DNA from: Triticum aestivum
Taxonomy: Eukaryota > Streptophyta > Magnoliopsida > Poales > Poaceae
Assembly (NCBI RefSeq): GCF_018294505.1
Contig: NC_057812.1
Span: forward strand, 60,495,789 to 60,559,788
Length of the DNA stretch: 64,000 bases
Direction of reading: 5' to 3'
In this document: positions 22,715 through 34,474 of the stretch, piece by piece
How positions within the stretch are numbered: the stretch's first letter is position 1
Layout of the letters: each line of letters opens with the position of its first letter
The notes under the pieces: generated by a model
Told to the model about the DNA's origin: nothing
Databases searched by the model: none
The model's input: only the letters and a program-made list of their open reading frames with translations
Position numbers and translations under genes: made by a program

Positions 22715-24370
22715 TGATGTCTACTATACAACCTTCTTCTTGTAGATGTTGTTGGGCCTCCAAGTGCAGAGGTTTGTAGGACAATAGCAAATTTCCCTCA
22801 AGTGGATGACCTAAGGTTTATCAATCCGTAGGAGGCGTAGTATGAAGATGGTCTCTCTCAAGCAACCCTGCAACCAAATAACAAAGAGTCTCTTGTGTCC
22901 CCAACACACCCAATACAATGGTAAATTATATAGGTGCACTAGTTCGGCGAAGAGATGGTGATACAAGTGGTAGATGGATAGTAGATAAAGGTATTTGTAA
23001 TCTGAAATAATAAAAACAGCAAGGTAACGAACGATAAAAGTGAGCATAAACGGTTTGCAATGATAGGAAATAAGGCCTAGGGTTCATACTTTCGCTAGTG
23101 TAAGTTCCCTCAACAATACTAACATAATTGGATCACATAACTATCCCTCAACATGCAACAAAGAGTCACTCCAAAGTCACTAATAGCGGAGAACGAACGA
23201 AGAGATTATGGTAGGGTACGAAACCACCTCAAAGTTATTCTTTCCAATCAATCCGTTGGGCTATTCCTATAAGTGTCACAAACAGCCCTAGAGTTCGTAC
23301 TAGAATAACACCTTAAGACACAAATCAATCAAAACCCTAATGTCACCTAGATACTCCAATGTCACCTCAAGTATCCGTGGGTATGATTATACGATATGCA
23401 TCACACAATCTCAGATTCATCTATTCAACCAACACAAAGGACCTCAAAGAGTGCCCCAAAGTTCTACCGGAGAATCACGACGAAAAAGTGTGCCAACCCC
23501 TATGCATAGGTTCATGGGCGGAACCCGCAAGTTTATCACCAAAACATACATCAAGTGAATCACGTGATATCCCATTGTCACCACAGATACGCATGGCAAG
23601 ACATACATCAAGTGTTCTGAAATCTTTAAAGACTCAATCCGATAAGATTACTTCAAAGGGGAAACTCAATTCATTACAATAGAGAAGAGGGGGAGGAGAA
23701 ACATAAGATCCAACTATATAATAGCAAAGCTTACGATACATCAAGATCGTACCAAATCAAGAACACGAGAGAGAGAGATCAAACACATAGCTACTGGTAC
23801 ATACCTCAGCCCCGAGGGAGAACTACTCCCTCCTCGTCATGGAGAGCACCGGGATGATGAAGATGGCCACCGGAGAAGGATTGCCCCCTCCGTCAGGGTG
23901 CCGGAACGGGTCTAGATTGGCTTTCGGTGGCTACAGAGGCTTCTGGTGGCGGAACTCCCGATCTATTGTGTGTTCTGGAAGTTTTAGGATACGACGATAT
24001 ATATGGGTGCAGGAAGTACGTCGGAGGAGCCACGGGGGCCCCACGAGGCAGGGGGCGCGCCCTAGGGGGGGCGCCCCCACCCTTGTGAGCACCTCCCGTA
24101 TCTCCTGACGTGGAGTCCAAGTCTATCCGGTGGCTTTCGTTCCAAAAATAACTTCTCCAGTTGATTTCATTCCGTTTCGGCTCCGTTTGATATTCCTTTT
24201 CTTCGAAACACTGAAATAGGCATAAAACAACAAATCTGGGCTGGGCCTCCGGTTAATAGGTTAGTCCCAAAAATAATATAAAAGTGGAAAATAAAGCCCA
24301 ATATTGCCCAAAACAGTAGATAATATAGCATGGAGCAATCAAAAATTATAGATACATTGGAGACGTATCA
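22715..24370 (-). mobile_element. Gypsy LTR 1 (3' LTR of the array)
   Basis: A 1656 bp LTR. On the minus strand it begins TGATACGTCTCC and ends GTAGACATCA. A polypurine tract lies just upstream on that strand (24371 onward), so it is the 3' LTR. It differs from LTR 2 at eight sites in the left 270 bp and almost nowhere else. Short open frames within it (for example 23,839-24,108) recur in the other LTRs and are not genes. The family resembles abundant Triticeae Gypsy elements (Sabrina/WHAM-like, from memory). Confidence 0.92.
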
Positions 24371-24385
24371 AGCATCCCCAAGCTT
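24371..24385 (-). other. Polypurine tract of the Gypsy element
   Basis: The minus-strand sequence 'aagcttggggatgct' abuts the LTR start, the normal position for the plus-strand DNA priming site. An identical tract abuts LTR 2 at 30525-30539. Confidence 0.7.
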
Positions 24386-25170
24386 AATTCCTGCTCGTCC
24401 TCGAGTAGGTAAATGATAAAAAAGATAATTTTTGATGTGGAATTCTATTCGGCATAATTTCAATGTAATTCTTCTTACTTGTGATATGAATATTCAGATC
24501 CGAAAGATTCTAGACAAAAGTTCATGTTGACATAAAAATAATAATACTTCAAGGATACTAACTAAGCAATCATGTCTTCTCAAAATAACATGGCCAAAGA
24601 AAGTTATCCCTACAAAATCATATAGTCTGGCTATGCTCTATCTTCACCACACAAAATATTTAAATCATGCACAACCCCGATGACAAGCCAAGCAATTGTT
24701 TCATACTTTTGATGTTCTCAAACTTTTTCAATCTTCACACAATACATGATCGTGAGCCATGAACATAGCACTATAGGTGGAATAGAATGGTGGTTGTGGA
24801 GAGGAAAAAAGGGAGAAGATAGTCTCACATCGACTAGGCGTATCAACGAGCTATGGAGATGCCCATCAATAGATATCAATGTGAGTGAGTAGGGATTGCC
24901 ATGCACTGGATGCACTAGAGCTATAAGTATATGAAAGCTCAACAAAAGAAACTAGTGGGTGTGCATCCAACTTGCTTGCTCACAAAGACCTAGGGCATTT
25001 TGAGGAAGCCCATCATTGTATTATACAAGCCAAGTTTTATAATGAAAGATTCCCACTAGTATATGAAAGTGACAACATAGGAGACTCTCTATCATGAAGA
25101 TTATGGTGCTACTTTGAAGCAGAAGTGTGGTAAAAGGATAGTAGCATTGTCCCTTCTCTCTTTTTCTCTC

Positions 25171-25172
<2 letters not shown>

Positions 25173-25207
<35 letters not shown>
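25173..25207. repeat. (TA)n microsatellite
   Basis: About 17 uninterrupted TA units inside Gypsy interior 1. Confidence 0.95.
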
Positions 25208-25210
<3 letters not shown>

Positions 25211-26485
25211 GGCCTTTTCTCCTTTTTTATGGCCTCTTTTCTTTCTCTTTTTTTATTTGGGCTTCTTTGGCCTCTTTTATTTATTTTTTGTCCAGAGTCT
25301 CATCCCGACTTGTGGGGGAATCATAGTCTCCATCATCCTTTCCTCACTGGGACAATGCTCTAATAATGATAATCATCACACTTTTATTTTCTTACATCTC
25401 AAGATTTACAACTCGATACTTAAGACAAGATATGACTCTATATGAATGTCTCCGGCGGTGTACCGGGATGTGCAATGATGCATGAGTGACATGTATGAAA
25501 GAATTATGAACGGTGGCTTTGCCACAAATACGATGTCAACTACATGATCATGCTAGCAATATGACAATGATGAATGTGTCATAATAAACTGGATGGTGGA
25601 AAGTTGCATGGCAATATATCTCGGAATGGCTATGGAAATGCCATAATAGGTAGGTATGGTGGCTGTTTTGAGGAAGGTATATGGTGGGTTTATGGTACCG
25701 GTGAAAGTTGTGCGATACTAGAGAGGCTAGCAACGGTGGAAGGATGAGAGTGCGTATAATCCATGGACTCAACATTAGTCATAAAGAACTCACATACTTA
25801 TTGCAAAAATCTATTAGTTATCGAAACAAAGTACTACGCGCATGCTCCTAGGGGGATAGATTGGTAGGAAAAGACCATCGCTCGTCCCCGACCGCCACTC
25901 ATAAGGAAGGCAATCAATAAATAAATCATGCTCCGACTTCATCACATAACGGTTCACCATACGTGCATGCTACGGGAATCACAAACTTCAACACAAGTAT
26001 TTCTCAAATTCACAACTACTCAACTAGCATGACTCTAATATCACCATCCTCATATCTCAAAACAATCAAGTATCAAACTTCTCTTAGTATTCAAAACACT
26101 CATAAGAAGATTTTACTAATCTTGAATACCTAGCATATTAGGATTTTAAGCAAATTACCATGCTATTAAGACTCTCAAAATAATATAAGTGAAGCATTAG
26201 AGTTCATCTATTTCTTCAAAATAAAACTACCACCATGCTCTAAAAGATATAAGTGAAGCACTAGAGCAAATGACAAACCACTCTGAAAGATATAAGTGAA
26301 GATCAATGAGTAGTCGAATAATTACGCAACTATGTGAAGACTCTCTAACATTTAATAATTTCAGATCTTGGTACTCTATTCAAACGGCAAGCAAAGCAAA
26401 ATAAAATGACATTCTAAGAATGGTAAACATCATGTGAAGAAGCAAAAACTTAGGATCAACCGATACTAACCGATAATTGTTGAAC

Positions 26486-27830
26486 AAGAAAGGTGGGATG
26501 CCAACCGGGGCATCCCCAAGCTTAGATGCTTGAGACTTCTTGAAATATTATCTTGGGGTGCCTTGGGCATACCCAAGCTTGATATTTTGTGTCTCCTTAA
26601 TTCCTCTCATATCATGGTCTCCCTAAATCTCAAAAACTTCATCCACACAAAACTCAACAAGAACTCGTGAGATAAGTTAGTATAAACCATTGCAAAAACC
26701 TTATCATACTCTACTGTAGCAAATCACTAAAATTATTATTCAACATTGCATTCTAAATGCCTCTACATATTTAATAGTCCTATCCTCAAATAGAATCATT
26801 AAAGAAGCAAACATATGCAAACAATGCAAACATAACAGCAATCTGCCTAAACAGAATAGTCTGTAAAGAATGCTGCAACATCCATACTTCCCTAGCTCCA
26901 AAAATTATAAAAGAAAATTCCCACTGTAGTAAATTTATCAGATCTTAATATGCAAAAGGTTTCAACATTTTATCTCATTCTGACTTTTCTAGGGAATTAT
27001 TGCAACAGCGGTAAACTTTCTGTTTTCAAACAGCAACATGTGGACTTCTAAAATATGCATAGTAAAGGCTATCAATGCCACTTTTATTGAAATAAAAGAT
27101 GCAAAACATTATTCTAAATAACATCAAGCAAATATTAACAAAATAAATTGATGCTCCAAGCAAAACACATATCATGTGGCGAATAAAAATATAGCTCCAA
27201 GTAAAGTTGCCGATGAACGAAGACGAAAGATGGGATGCCATCCGGGGCATCCCCAAGCTTAGGCTTTTGGTTGTCCTTTAATATTACCTTGGGGTGCCTT
27301 GGTCATTCCCAAGATTAGGTTGTTGCCACTCTTTATTTCATAGTCCATCGAATCCTTACCCAAAACTTGAAAACTTCACAACACAAAACTTAACAGAAAA
27401 CTCGTAAGCTCCGTTAGTATAAGAAAATAAATCACCACTTCAAGGTACTGTAATGAACTCATTCTTTATTTATATTTGTGGTAAACTTACTGTATTCCAA
27501 CTTCTCTATGGTTTATAAACTATTTTACTAGCCATAGGTTCATCAAAATAAATAAACAACACATCGAAAACAGAATCTGTTAAAAACAGAACAGTCTGTA
27601 GTAATCTGGATGAATCGTATACTTCTGGAACTCATAAAATTCTCAAATAAATTGCTGGACCTGAGTAATTTATCTATTAATAATCTTCAAAAAGAATTAA
27701 CTAAATAGCACTCTCCAAATAAAAATGGCAGCAATTCTCGTGAGCGCTAAAGTTTCTGTTTTTTACAGCATGATCAACAAGACTTTCCCCAAGTCTTCCC
27801 AAAGGTTCTACATGGAACAAACACTAATTA
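26486..27830 (-). repeat. Two diverged tandem units with polypurine-like motifs
   Basis: Units starting near 26,490 and 27,225 (about 735 bp apart) share the same order of blocks. These are 'gggatgccaaccggggcatc' / 'gggatgccatccggggcatc', then 'cttggggtgccttggg' and 'cttggggtgccttggt', a 'cacaaaactcaaca' block and a 'cagaatagtctgta' block. Each contains 'gcatccccaagctta', the same word as the true polypurine tract at 24371. Confidence 0.7.
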
Positions 27831-27980
27831 AACACATAAAACCACATCTAAGCAGAGGCTAGATGAATTATTTATTACTAAATAGGAACAAAAAGCAAGG
27901 AACAAAAATAAAATTGGGTTGCCTCCCAACAAGCACTATCGTTTAACGCCCCTAGCTAGGCATGATGATGTCAAGGATGC

Positions 27981-28810
27981 TCACATAAAGGATAAGAATT
28001 GAAACATAAAGAGAGCATCATGAAAAATATGACTAATACATTTAAGTCTAACATGCTTCCTATGCATAGGGATTTTGTGAGAAAACAACTTATGAGAACA
28101 ATAATCAACTAGCATAAGAAGGCAAAACAAGCATAACTTCAAGATTTTAAGCACATAGAGAGGAAATTTGATATTATTGCAATTCCTACAATCATATATT
28201 CCTCCCTCATAATAATTTTCAGTAGCATCATGAATGAATTCAACAATATAACCAGCACCTAAATAATTCTTTTCATGATGCATAAGCATAGAAATTTTAT
28301 CACTCTCCACACAAGGAAAATTCTTCTCATTAATAGTAGTGGGAGCAAACTCAACAAAGTAACTATCATAGGATTGAAAATTGAAATCAAGATGACAAGT
28401 TTCATTGTTATTATTATTCTTTAAGCATACGTGTCATCACAATAATCATCATAGATAGGAGGCATGCTTTCATTATAATAAATTTTCTCATCAAAACTTA
28501 GGGGACAAAAAATATCATCTTCATCAAACGTAGCTTCCCCAAGCTTGTGGCTTTGCATATCATTAGCATCATGGATATTCAAAGAATTCGTACTAACAAC
28601 ATTGCAATCATGCTCATCATTCAAATATTTAGTGCCAAATATTTTAGAGATCTCTTCTTCTAGCACTTGAGCACAATTATCCTTTCCATCATACTCACGA
28701 AAGATATTAAAAAGATGAAGCGTATGAGACAAACTCAATTCCATTTTTTGTAGTTTTCTTTTATGAACTAAACTAGTGATAAAACAAGAAACTAAAAGAC
28801 TCGATTGCAA
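27981..28810 (-). pseudogene. Conserved non-gag frame of the Gypsy family, frameshifted
   Basis: It starts 31 bp after the primer-binding site. The first 129 codons (28810-28421: MQSSLLVSCFITSL..., then an Asp/Asn/Glu-rich region ...MPPIYDDYCDDTYA) stop because one base is missing compared with the copy at 60180, where the frame continues (TYAIKNND...). Beyond the shift the frame resumes: ...SYFVEFAPTT..., then 28310-27981 with YIVEFIHDATENYYEGGIYDCRN, a hydrophobic run (LKLCLFCLLMLVDYC) and a basic stretch. Repaired by eye it would be roughly 275 residues with a C-terminal membrane-like segment. It does not resemble gag or pol. Function is unknown. Confidence 0.5.
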
Positions 28811-28840
28811 GATCTAAAGATATACCTTCAAGCGCTAACC

Positions 28841-28858
28841 TCCCCGGCAACGGCGCCA
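28841..28858 (-). other. Primer-binding site, tRNA-Asp type
   Basis: The plus-strand bases TCCCCGGCAACGGCGCCA equal the 3' end of plant tRNA-Asp, so the minus-strand element carries its complement ten bases after LTR 2. This sets the element's orientation. Confidence 0.8.
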
Positions 28859-28868
28859 GAAAAGAGCT

Positions 28869-30524
28869 TGATGTCTACTACACAACCTTCTTCTTGTAGA
28901 CGTTGTTGGGCCTCCAAGTGCACAGGTTTGTAGGACAGTAGCAAATTTCCCTCAAGTGGATGACCTAAGGTTTATCAATCCGTAGGAGGCATAGGATGAA
29001 GATGGTCTCTCTCAAGCAACCCTGCAACCAAATAACAAAGAGTCTCTTGTGTCCCCAACACACCCAATACAATGGTAAATTGTATAGGTGCACTAGTTCG
29101 GCGAAGAGATGGTGATACAAGTGGTATATGGATAGTAGATAAAGGTATTTGTAATCTGAAATAATAAAAACAGCAAGGTAACGAACGATAAAAGTGAGCA
29201 TAAACGGTTTGCAATGATAGGAAATAAGGCCTAGGGTTCATACTTTCGCTAGTGTAAGTTCCCTCAACAATACTAACATAATTGGATCACATAACTATCC
29301 CTCAACATGCAACAAAGAGTCACTCCAAAGTCACTAATAGCGGAGAACGAACGAAGAGATTATGGTAGGGTACGAAACCACCTCAAAGTTATTCTTTCCA
29401 ATCAACCCGTTGGGCTATTCCTATAAGTGTCACAAACAGCCCTAGAGTTCGTACTAGAATAACACCTTAAGACACAAATCAATCAAAACCCTAATGTCAC
29501 CTAGATACTCCAATGTCACCTCAAGTATCCGTGGGTATGATTATACGATATGCATCACACAATCTCAGATTCATCTATTCAACCAACACAAAGGACCTCA
29601 AAGAGTGCCCCAAAGTTCTACCGGAGAATCACGACGAAAAAGTGTGCCAACCCCTATGCATAGGTTCATGGGCGGAACCCGCAAGTTTATCACCAAAACA
29701 TACATCAAGTGAATCACGTGATATCCCATTGTCACCACAGATACGCATGGCAAGACATACATCAAGTGTTCTGAAATCTTTAAAGACTCAATCCGATAAG
29801 ATTACTTCAAAGGGGAAACTCAATTCATTACAATAGAGAAGAGGGGGAGGAGAAACATAAGATCCAACTATATAATAGCAAAGCTTACGATACATCAAGA
29901 TCGTACCAAATCAAGAACACGAGAGAGAGAGATCAAACACATAGCTACTGGTACATACCTCAGCCCCGAGGGAGAACTACTCCCTCCTCGTCATGGAGAG
30001 CACCGGGATGATGAAGATGGCCACCGGAGAAGGATTGCCCCCTCCGTCAGGGTGCCGGAACGGGTCTAGATTGGCTTTCGGTGGCTACAGAGGCTTCTGG
30101 TGGCGGAACTCCCGATCTATTGTGTGTTCTGGAAGTTTTAGGATACGACGATATATATGGGTGCAGGAAGTACGTCGGAGGAGCCACGGGGGCCCCACGA
30201 GGCAGGGGGCGCGCCCTAGGGGGGGCGCCCCCACCCTTGTGAGCACCTCCCGTATCTCCTGACGTGGAGTCCAAGTCTATCCGGTGGCTTTCGTTCCAAA
30301 AATAACTTCTCCAGTTGATTTCATTCCGTTTCGGCTCCGTTTGATATTCCTTTTCTTCGAAACACTGAAATAGGCATAAAACAACAAATCTGGGCTGGGC
30401 CTCCGGTTAATAGGTTAGTCCCAAAAATAATATAAAAGTGGAAAATAAAGCCCAATATTGCCCAAAACAGTAGATAATATAGCATGGAGCAATCAAAAAT
30501 TATAGATACATTGGAGACGTATCA
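28869..30524 (-). mobile_element. Gypsy LTR 2 (middle LTR, mosaic)
   Basis: A 1656 bp LTR with a primer-binding site on its left and a polypurine tract on its right, so it serves both interiors. Up to 29127 it shares all eight variant bases with LTR 3 against LTR 1. From 29173 onward it is essentially identical to LTR 1 and differs from LTR 3 at many sites. It is therefore a crossover product. Confidence 0.92.
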
Positions 30525-30824
30525 AGCATCCCCAAGCTTAATTCCTGCTCGTCCTCGAGTAGGTAAATGATAAAAAAGATAATTTTTGATGTGGAATTCT
30601 ATTCGGCATAATTTCAATGTAATTCTTCTTACTTGTGATATGAATATTCAGATCCGAAAGATTCTAGACAAAAGTTCATGTTGACATAAAAATAATAATA
30701 CTTCAAGGATACTAACTAAGCAATCATGTCTTCAAGGATACTAACTAAGCAAACTCAACAAAGTAACTATCATAGGATTGAAAATTGAAATCAAGATGAC
30801 AAGTTTCATTGTTATTATTATTCT

Positions 30825-31214
30825 TTAAGCATACGTGTCATCACAATAATCATCATAGATAGGAGGCATGCTTTCATTATAATAAATTTTCTCATCAAAA
30901 CTTAGGGGACAAAAAATATCATCTTCATCAAACGTAGCTTCCCCAAGCTTGTGGCTTTGCATATCATTAGCATCATGGATATTCAAAGAATTCGTACTAA
31001 CAACATTGCAATCATGCTCATCATTCAAATATTTAGTGCCAAATATTTTAGAGATCTCTTCTTCTAGCACTTGAGCACAATTATCCTTTCCATCATACTC
31101 ACGAAAGATATTAAAAAGATGAAGCGTATGAGACAAACTCAATTCCATTTTTTGTAGTTTTCTTTTATGAACTAAACTAGTGATAAAACAAGAAACTAAA
31201 AGACTCGATTGCAA
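30825..31214 (-). pseudogene. Second copy of the conserved non-gag frame, truncated
   Basis: The 129 codons are identical to those at 28421-28810, including the one-base loss that ends the frame. The rest of the frame was removed by the interior deletion. Identity down to the frameshift shows that the two interiors derive from one recent parent. Confidence 0.5.
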
Positions 31215-31244
31215 GATCTAAAGATATACCTTCAAGCGCTAACC

Positions 31245-31262
31245 TCCCCGGCAACGGCGCCA
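31245..31262 (-). other. Primer-binding site of interior 2, tRNA-Asp type
   Basis: The same 18 bases as at 28841-28858, ten bases from LTR 3. Confidence 0.8.
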
Positions 31263-31272
31263 GAAAAGAGCT

Positions 31273-31946
31273 TGATGTCTACTACACAACCTTCTTCTTG
31301 TAGACGTTGTTGGGCCTCCAAGTGCACAGGTTTGTAGGACAGTAGCAAATTTCCCTCAAGTGGATGACCTAAGGTTTATCAATCCATAGGAGGCATAGGA
31401 TGAAGATGGTCTCTCTCAAGCAACCCTGCAACCAAATAACAAAGAGTCTCTTGTGTCCCCAACACACCCAATACAATGGTAAATTGTATAGGTGCACTAG
31501 TTCGGCGAAGAGATGGTGATACAAGTGGTATATGGATAGTAGATAAAGGTATTTGTAATCTGAAATAATAAAAACAACAAGGTAACGAATGATAAAAGTG
31601 AGCGTAAACGGTATTGCAATGATAGGAAATAAGGCCCAGGGTTCATACTTTCGCTAGTGTAAGTTCCCTCAACAATACTAACATAATTGGATCACATAAC
31701 TATCCCTCAACATGCAACAAAGAGTCACTCCAAAGTCACTAATAGCGGAGAACGAACGAAGAGATTATGGTAGGGTACGAAACCAACTCAAAGTTATTCT
31801 TTCCAATCAATTCGTTGGGCTATTCCTATAAGTGTCACAAACAGCCCTAGAGTTCGTACTAGAATAACACCTTAAGACACAAATCAATCAAAATCCTAAT
31901 GTCACCTAGATACTCCAATGTCACCTCAAGTATCTGTGGGTATGAT
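31273..31946 (-). mobile_element. Gypsy LTR 3 (5' LTR), left segment
   Basis: The first 674 bp of the third LTR, up to the Angela insertion. It has about 11 differences from LTR 2 over this length, nearly all right of the position matching 29173. Confidence 0.9.
31942..31946 (+). repeat. Target-site duplication ATGAT of the Angela element (left)
   Basis: ATGAT precedes the Angela LTR and recurs at 40434-40438. LTR 1 and LTR 2 contain the uninterrupted site 'gggtatgattatacg'. Confidence 0.9.
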
Positions 31947-33666
31947 TGTTGGGGAACGTAGTAAATTCAAAAAATTTCCTACGCACACGCAAGATCATGG
32001 TGATGTATATCAACGAGAGGGGAGAGTGTTGTCTACGTACCCTCGTAGACCGAAGTGGAAGCGTTGACGCAACGTAGAGGAAGTAGTCGTACGTCTTCCC
32101 GATCCGACTGATCCAAGCACCGTTACTCCGGCACCTCCGAGTTCTTGGCACACGTTCAGCTCGATGACGATCCCCGGGCTCCGATCCAGCAAAGTGTCGG
32201 GGAGGAGTTCCGTCAGCACGACGGCGTGGTGACGATCTTGATGTTCTACCGTCGCAGGGCTTCGCCTAAGCACTGCAACAATATAACCGAGGTGGAATAT
32301 GGTGGAGGGGGGCACCACACACGGCTAAGGAACGATCATGAAGATCAACTTGTGTGTCCATGGGGTGCCCCTTGCCTCAGTATATAAAGGATGGAGGAGG
32401 AGGAGGCCGGCCAAGGCTTGGTGCGGCCAGGATGTGGAGTCCTACTAGGACTCCAAGTCCTAGTAGGAGTCCACCAAGAGGGGAGGAAGGGAGAAGGAAC
32501 TGGAGGAGAAGGAAAGGTGGCCGGCCCCCTTTTCCCTAGTCCAATTCGGACTAGAGGGGAGGGGGGGCGCAGCAGCCCCTTGGCCCTTTCTCCTCTTCCC
32601 ACTAAAGCCCATCAAGGCCCATTGCTTCTCCCGTAACTACCCGGTACTCCAAAAAATACCCGAATCACTTTGAACCTTTCCGATGTCCGAATATAGTCAT
32701 CCAATATATTGATATTTACATCTCGACCATTTCGAGACTCCTCGTCATGTCCCCGATCTCATCCGGGACTCCGAACTCCTTCGGTACATCAAAACTCATA
32801 AACTCATAATATAACTGTCATCGAAACCTTAAGCGTGCGGACCCTACGGTTCGAGAACAATGTAGACATGACCGAGACACGTCTCCGGTCAATAACCAAT
32901 AGCGGGACCTGGATGCCCATATTGGCTCCTACATATTCTACGAAGATCTTTATCGGTCAGACCGCATAACAACATACATTGTTCCCTTTGTCATCGGTAT
33001 GTTACTTGCCCGAGATTCGATCGTCGGTATCCAATACCTAGTTCAATCTCGTTACCGGCAAGTCTCTTTACTCATTCTGTAATACATCATCCCGCAACTA
33101 ACTCATTAGTTGCAATGCTTGCAAGGCTTAAGTGATGTGCATTACCGAGAGGGCCCAGAGATAACTCTCCGACATTCGGAGTGACAAATCCTAATCTCGA
33201 AATACGCCAACCCAACATGTACCTTTGGAGACACCTGTAGAGCTCCTTTATAATCACCCAGTTACGTTGTGACGTTTGGTAGCACACAAAGTGTTCCTCC
33301 GGCAAACGGGAGTTGCATAATCTCATAGTCATAGGAACATGTATAAGTCATGAAGAAAGCAATAGCAACATAGTAAATGATCGGGTGCTAAGCTAATGAA
33401 ATGGGTCATGTCAATCAGATCATTCAACTAATGATGTGATCCTGTTAATCAAATAACAACTCTTTGTCCATGGTTAGGAAACATAACCATCTTTGATTAA
33501 CGAGCTAGTCAAGTAGAGGCATACTAGTGACACTCTGTTTGTCTATGTATTCGCACATGTATTATGTTTCCGGTTAATACAATTCTAGCATGAATAATAA
33601 ACATTTATCATGATATAAGGAAATAAATAATAACTTTATTATTGCCTCTAGGGCATATTTCCTTCA
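31947..33666 (-). mobile_element. Angela element, 3' LTR
   Basis: A 1720 bp LTR, minus strand, TGAAGGAAATATGCC... to ...GTTCCCCAACA. It is followed on the plus-strand right by the polypurine complement 'gtctcccacttgca', making it the 3' LTR. It differs from the 5' LTR (38709-40433) by roughly 1-2 per cent by eye, so the insertion is young. Confidence 0.94.
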
Positions 33667-33909
33667 GTCTCCCACTTGCACTAGAGTCAATAATCTAGTT
33701 CACATCGCCATGTGATTTAACAGCAATAGTTCACATCACCATGTGATTAACACCCATAGTTCACATCGATATGTGATTAACACCCAAAGAGTACTAAGGT
33801 GTGATCATGTTTTGCTTGTGAGATAATTTTTAGTCAACGGGTCTGCCACATTCAGATCCGTAAGTATTTTGCGAATTTCTATGTCAACAATGCTCTGCAC
33901 GGAGCTACT

Positions 33910-34295
33910 CTAGCTTATTGATCCCACTTTCAATATGTATCTAGATCGAGACTTAGAGTCATCCAGATCTGTGTCAAAAGTTGCATCGACGTAACTTTTT
34001 ACAACGAACCTTTTTGTCACCTCCATAATTGAGAAATATTTCCTTATTCCACTAAGGATAATTTTGACCGCTGTCCAGTGATCTACTCCTAGATCACTAT
34101 TATACTCCCTTGCCAAATCAGTGCAGGGTATACAATAGATCTGGTACACAGCATGACATACTTTATAGAACCTATGGCCAAGGCATAGGGAATGACTTTC
34201 ATTCTCTTTCTATCTTCTGCCGTGGTCGGGCTTTGAGTCTTACTCAACTTCACACTTTGTAATACAGGCAAGAACTCTTTCTTTGACTGCTCCAT
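33910..34295 (-). pseudogene. Copia RNase H region fragment
   Basis: Two overlapping broken frames. One reads KVIPYALAIGSIKYVMLCTR (end of reverse transcriptase). The other reads REYNSDLGVDHWTAVKIILS, then VVKSYVDATFDTDLDDSKS, where the Asp of YVDA is the usual RNase H position. A frameshift lies between them. Confidence 0.75.
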
Positions 34296-34474
34296 TTTGA
34301 ACTACTTCAAAATCTTGTCAAGGTATGTACTCATTGAAAAAACTTATCAAGCGTCTTGATCTATCTCTATAGATCTTGATGCTCAATATGTAAGCAGCTT
34401 CTTCGAGGTCTTTCTTTGAAAAAACTCCTTTCAAACACTCCTTTATGCTTTGCAGAATAATTCTACATTATTTC

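Larger units (their letters stand above)
24371..28868 (-). mobile_element. Gypsy interior 1, non-autonomous
   Basis: A 4.5 kb interior between LTR 1 and LTR 2. No gag, protease, reverse transcriptase, RNase H or integrase frame can be read on either strand, so the element depends on proteins from another copy. It holds one conserved non-gag frame beside the primer-binding site, an approximately 0.7 kb tandem pair with polypurine-like motifs (26486-27830), and a (TA)n run. Confidence 0.8.
30525..31272 (-). mobile_element. Gypsy interior 2, internally deleted
   Basis: About 0.75 kb remains of a 4.5 kb interior. The left 200 bp equal 24371-24575 and the right 520 bp equal 28350-28868; about 3.8 kb between them is missing. 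The junction carries a templated duplication (30701-30723 and 30730-30752). Confidence 0.88.

Noticed and set aside
23340..24120. Sets of small open frames (72, 107, 89 and 75 codons) that recur at 29.5-30.3 kb and 40.4-41.2 kb.
   Set aside because: They recur because they lie in copies of the same LTR; the recurrence is not evidence of coding.
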